17,116 nt of DNA. Source: Anaerolinea thermophila (GTDB taxonomy: Bacteria; Chloroflexota; Anaerolineae; Anaerolineales; DRKV01). The position numbers and the translations under genes were made by a program. Location: assembly GCA_020722405.1 (NCBI GenBank), contig DYKW01000020.1, positions 1 through 17,116 on the forward strand, given 5' to 3'. The notes under the pieces are model-generated. The model ran no database searches. It had not been told where the DNA came from and was given only the letters and a program-made list of their open reading frames with translations. Shown one piece after another: positions 14,829 through 17,116 of the stretch (position 1 is its first letter; the number at the start of each line of letters is the position of its first letter).

Positions 14829-15515
14829 ATGACCATCTGGCTTGCTTATGCCGGGCTACTAGCCGGTGCTTATCTGATTGGTTCAATTCCCTCTGGGTTA
14901 TTAATTGTCAAATTGACTACCGGAAGAGACGTGCGCCATATCGAGAGCGGACGTACCGGAGGCACAAACGCCATGCGTGCCGCCGGTTTCTGGGCTGGTC
15001 TCGCCACCGCCATATTGGATATTACCAAAAGTGCACTCACTGTCTATCTTGCCAAACAAGTTGCACCGCAATCTCCCTGGCTGCACATCCTAGCGCCTAT
15101 TGCAGCCGTTCTCGGGCACAACTACTCCATCTACCTGGCAGAACGCGATGAACATGGCAAATTTCGATTGCGTGGTGGTGCTGGCGGGGCGCCAGCCGCC
15201 GGTGGAGCTATGGGATTGTGGTGGCCGAGTCTCTTTATCATTATTCCAATGGGATTCGCGTTACTCTTTGGAATAGGCTACGCATCTGTAGCAACCATGA
15301 GCATCGGAATGATGTCTATTGTCGTTTTCTCCATTCGAGCATCTTTAGGGCTTTCCCCCTGGGCGTATGCCTGGTATGGTTTTCTTGTGGAAATCCTGTT
15401 ACTATGGGCATTACGACCAAACATCAAACGACTAATGAATGGCACCGAAAGGTTGGTTGGGTGGCGCGCCAAACACCGCAAACAAAAGGAACAGCAAGCC
15501 AACGAAAACGTCTGA
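14829..15515 (+). CDS. plsY: Glycerol-3-phosphate acyltransferase PlsY
   Basis: A 228-residue inner-membrane acyltransferase that uses acyl-phosphate to acylate position 1 of glycerol-3-phosphate, the first step of phospholipid synthesis. Family motifs in order are GSIPSG (18-23) after the first helix, the glycerophosphate-binding-type loop ESGRTGGTNAMRA (39-51), GHNYSIYL followed by GGAGGAPAAGG (97-126), and RPNIKRLMNGTE near the end. Two points are unusual: SGR where most members have SGN, and GGAGG where the common form is GGKG, preceded by an extra charged segment, ERDEHGKFRLR. It is therefore a divergent PlsY, perhaps lineage-typical. The longer open frame from 14655 is rejected because AAGGAG at 14812-14817 precedes this ATG and MTIWLAYAGLLAGAYLIGSIPSG is the proper N-terminus. 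The C-terminus is rich in K and Q. A terminator follows at 15534. Confidence 0.88.
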   Translation: MTIWLAYAGLLAGAYLIGSIPSGLLIVKLTTGRDVRHIESGRTGGTNAMRAAGFWAGLATAILDITKSALTVYLAKQVAPQSPWLHILAPIAAVLGHNYSIYLAERDEHGKFRLRGGAGGAPAAGGAMGLWWPSLFIIIPMGFALLFGIGYASVATMSIGMMSIVVFSIRASLGLSPWAYAWYGFLVEILLLWALRPNIKRLMNGTERLVGWRAKHRKQKEQQANENV

Positions 15516-15533
15516 AACCGTGCTCAAAAGAAG

Positions 15534-15576
15534 GCCATGGGACAAGAGAAAATGCTACCTCCTCTTGCCCCATGGC
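15534..15576. terminator. Bidirectional terminator between plsY and the MBL hydrolase
   Basis: GCCATGGG + CAAGAG (15534-15548) pairs with CTCTTG + CCCATGGC (15562-15576), 14 pairs with one A-C mismatch and a 13-nt loop. It lies 18 nt after the plsY stop and 62 nt after the convergent hydrolase's stop. On the minus strand the tail CTTCTTTTG is T-rich, so it serves the hydrolase best. Confidence 0.65.
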
Positions 15577-15638
15577 AGAACAAATGGGGAAAGAAAATAC
15601 CTTCGACTTTACTCTATCAAAAGATCACTCACGTATTG

Positions 15639-16505
15639 CTATTCATTTTCATAGCCAGATTCTGCCGGCAATTCACCAAATTTTTGTTTATAAAGCGCCT
15701 TCAAGTTGCGGTAATGCAGCGCCGAAGCCATGCCACGCAACAAAACACGACTCTTACCTGCTTTTTCAATCGTCACTTCTGCCAAATAGTCCCATGGATA
15801 TTGATATTTATGCGACTCATCAACGGCGGCCTCAATATAATCTAGGTAGTCCAGATTCGATTTGATTGACGCTTCCACTTCTCCACGCAAGATGACATCG
15901 CCATGCCCCTGTACCGCATTTTCCAACGTCATTTCTCCAATGCGTTTCAAAGAACGACGCAAAACCGATAAACTACCATCTACGATATAAGGCAATGGCA
16001 TCAAAGCATCACCGGTAAACAAAACCCGATCTTCCGCCACCAATACCCCAATGCCATCCCAGCTATGTCCCGGCAGATGAAACAAGCGCAGTGTTTTCCT
16101 GCCCACTCGAAAAGAGAATACCCCATCTCGGAAAGTAAGATGAGGTAAAACTAGTTTGACTTTCCGAAAGTCTGGTTCTTCTTTGGCAACTTCATCCAGG
16201 GATGGTTGTCCCCGTGTGATTAACAACTCCCGGCAAAAATCGTGGGCAATGACCATCGCCCCCGGGAAAAAACAGTTTCCCCAGGAGTGATCAGCATGAT
16301 AATGGGTGTTAATCACATAGCGAACCGGCATTCCCAATTGCTGCTCGGCAAAATCTCGCATTTGCAGCGTTTCATTTGGCGTCGGCAGGGTATCAATTGC
16401 CACAGCCCATTTGCTACCAGCCACAATGCCAGCCGTCACCTGGGCATAGGTTTCGCTCTGAAAAAAATAGACATCTTCTGCAATACGTTCTCGTTGCACC
16501 AACAT
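15639..16505 (-). CDS. MBL-fold metallo-hydrolase
   Basis: A 288-residue cytoplasmic metallo-beta-lactamase-fold protein. Metal-binding motifs are THYHADHSWG (His68, His70, Asp72, His73), LPGHS (His147), TGDAL (Asp166) and GHGD (His201), which is the complete two-metal set. The family covers many hydrolases (lactonases, thioesterases, nucleases, lactamases); nothing here fixes the substrate. After the fold, about 80 residues (EVEASIKSNLDYLDYIEA onward) form a helical C-terminal extension. An ATG seven codons upstream (16526) exists, but ATG at 16505 is chosen because GGAGGA lies 6-7 nt before it. The upstream ATG falls inside a GTATCATCTC repeat, so repeat sequence abuts the ribosome-binding region. 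It is monocistronic and convergent with plsY. Confidence 0.9.
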   Translation of the reverse strand: MLVQRERIAEDVYFFQSETYAQVTAGIVAGSKWAVAIDTLPTPNETLQMRDFAEQQLGMPVRYVINTHYHADHSWGNCFFPGAMVIAHDFCRELLITRGQPSLDEVAKEEPDFRKVKLVLPHLTFRDGVFSFRVGRKTLRLFHLPGHSWDGIGVLVAEDRVLFTGDALMPLPYIVDGSLSVLRRSLKRIGEMTLENAVQGHGDVILRGEVEASIKSNLDYLDYIEAAVDESHKYQYPWDYLAEVTIEKAGKSRVLLRGMASALHYRNLKALYKQKFGELPAESGYENE

Positions 16506-16519
16506 AAAGTTCCTCCGCT

Positions 16520-16814
16520 GTATCATCTCAATAATTCGGGGTAGTGGTTTGCTATTTTAACGCTAAGACGCAGAGCCGCAAAGAAAAAACCATTTTGAGT
16601 CACATCGTCGAATAGTCAGATGGTCGTAGGGACGAAAGATTTTCGCCCGCGCCTGACGGCTGAAGGTTAAAAACTGGACGCTGACACCTCCTTATTCGAC
16701 CGCAAATTTACACGGTTTTTCGCCAGAGAGTGGTTGAAAAAATCTGCGTCATTGTACCCGCAGGGTGAATCTGTGCCATCTGTGGATTAATATCAGCCAT
16801 CCACCGGTTTCGCC
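16520..16814 (+). repeat. Composite dispersed repeat, uninterrupted copy (about 295 bp)
   Basis: Modules in order: GTATCATCTCAATAA (16520), period-8 array (16561-16584), a degraded GTAGGGACGAAA palindrome (16626-16648), and the repeat unit 16673-16814. The same module order occurs at 14114-14784. Distances from the GTATC start to the period-8 array (41 vs 39) and to the repeat unit (153 vs 157) agree closely. The stretch between array and unit is not clearly similar. Confidence 0.65.
16561..16584 (+). repeat. Period-8 repeat, three units (CGCNAAGN)
   Basis: Units CGCTAAGA, CGCAGAGC, CGCAAAGA follow TTTTAA. Same unit and lead-in as the arrays at 2143 and 16854 (those on the minus strand). Confidence 0.75.
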
Positions 16815-16853
16815 AGACGATAGCCCAGCGGCGTGAGATCTGCCTCTGCTATG

Positions 16854-16877
16854 TCTTCGCGTCTTGGCGACTTCGCG
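16854..16877 (-). repeat. Period-8 repeat, three units, reversed
   Basis: On the minus strand the units are CGCGAAGT, CGCCAAGA, CGCGAAGA, preceded by CTTAA. It faces the array at 16561-16584, so the two arrays bracket the repeat unit as an inverted pair. Confidence 0.75.
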
Positions 16878-16901
16878 TTAAGATTTTTGGAGGCGCCCCA
16901 A

Positions 16902-16961
16902 GTTTTTGAGAAGATACGTTCCTCCGCTAAAACATTGCGGGATGTGTATCATCTCAAAAAG
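16902..16961. repeat. Inverted pair of GTATC[A/T]TCTCAAAAA sequences
   Basis: GTTTTTGAGAAGATAC at 16902-16917 is the reverse complement, at all but two positions, of GTATCATCTCAAAAAG at 16946-16961. The 28-nt spacer contains GTTCCTCCGCT, the same string as the complement of the MBL gene's ribosome-binding region at 16509-16519. Confidence 0.65.
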
Positions 16962-16970
16962 AAGGGGAAA

Positions 16971-17041
16971 CGTCCCGAAGGTTTCCTCGAAAAACTGGTC
17001 GTGTCGCTCAAACCTTCACCCTACGGGTACTTTGCGGGACG
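16971..17041. repeat. Nested inverted repeats
   Basis: CGTCCCG (16971-16977) pairs with CGGGACG (17035-17041), and inside it GAAGGTTT (16977-16984) pairs with AAACCTTC (17010-17017). Could be a structured transcript end or another mobile repeat; function unknown. Confidence 0.5.
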
Positions 17042-17076
17042 GTGTGCCCTCATCCCCAGAATATTGAGAAGTCGCC

Positions 17077-17116
17077 ATGAAAAAATGATTTTCACCACCA
17101 GACATGAAAATCTATT
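17077..17116. repeat. Terminal dispersed repeat, right copy
   Basis: Near match to bases 1-39 in the same orientation (shared TTTTCACCACCAGACAT and AAAATCTATT), with one indel and about two substitutions. Confidence 0.7.

Larger units (their letters stand above)
16506..17116. other. 611-bp repeat-rich right-hand intergenic region
   Basis: No supported gene. In order it contains the composite repeat (16520-16814), a reversed period-8 array (16854-16877), an inverted pair of GTATC-type sequences (16902-16961), nested inverted repeats (16971-17041) and the terminal repeat (17077-17116). The MBL gene's promoter should lie in the left part; no strong boxes are seen. Confidence 0.75.

Noticed and set aside
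16506..16526. ATG seven codons upstream for the MBL hydrolase
   Set aside because: It lies in a repeat and would place the strong GGAGGA inside the coding region; the ATG at 16505 is correctly spaced from it.
1..17116. Circular plasmid or phage with terminal overlap
   Set aside because: The edge repeats are not identical, and there is no replication, mobilisation or phage gene; the gene content is chromosomal housekeeping.

Overview
The window reads like a stretch of bacterial chromosome, probably a Chloroflexota (Anaerolineae-like) genome. That placement is an inference from the protein style (a stand-alone EF-G2-type GTPase, a divergent PlsY, an Anaerolineae-style methyltransferase remnant) and from intergenic spaces full of short dispersed palindromes and period-8 repeats. 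No rRNA, tRNA, CRISPR array, transposase or phage gene is visible.

Layout. At 111-2020 (+) an esterase-type alpha/beta hydrolase overlaps an MFS transporter by 4 bp. A repeat-rich gap leads to a PAP2-family membrane phosphatase (2229-3221, +). This converges on a large membrane protein fused to an endonuclease/exonuclease/phosphatase (EEP) domain (3279-5246, -). After a 421-bp hairpin-rich gap comes an EF-G-like GTPase (5668-7731, -). It is divergent from a SAM methyltransferase broken by a 1-base frameshift (7902-8538, +). Convergent to that remnant is a long-chain acyl-CoA ligase (8826-10514, -) with a very good sigma-70-type promoter of its own. Upstream on the same strand a tightly coupled operon encodes a GT4 glycosyltransferase, a YraN-family protein and MiaA (13103-10628), with 4-bp GTGA overlaps at both junctions. 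Divergent from it is an unrecognised multi-pass membrane protein (13305-14108, +). A 720-bp repeat mosaic follows, then PlsY (14829-15515, +), then a convergent MBL-fold hydrolase (15639-16505, -), then about 600 bp of repeats to the right edge.

Functional thread. Several genes fit lipid and envelope metabolism: PlsY (first acylation of glycerol-3-phosphate), acyl-CoA ligase, PAP2 phosphatase, a membrane-anchored EEP enzyme, a GT4 enzyme resembling glycolipid glucosyltransferases, and an esterase. They are in separate transcription units, so this is a theme and not a demonstrated pathway. EF-G2 and MiaA concern translation.

Most interesting content. No new multi-gene system is evident. The unusual signal is between the genes. 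A composite repeat of about 295 bp occurs twice (14114-14784 and 16520-16814). The first copy appears to be interrupted by a 366-bp segment with terminal inverted repeats and an 8-bp direct duplication, which would make it a MITE-like insertion visible against its own empty site. Other notable items are period-8 repeat arrays, palindromes sharing a GTAGG left end but carrying different cores, an octamer array abutting the first gene's Shine-Dalgarno, a possible structured RNA at 8680-8794, and a degenerating methyltransferase. All repeat claims come from reading by eye and need alignment to confirm.
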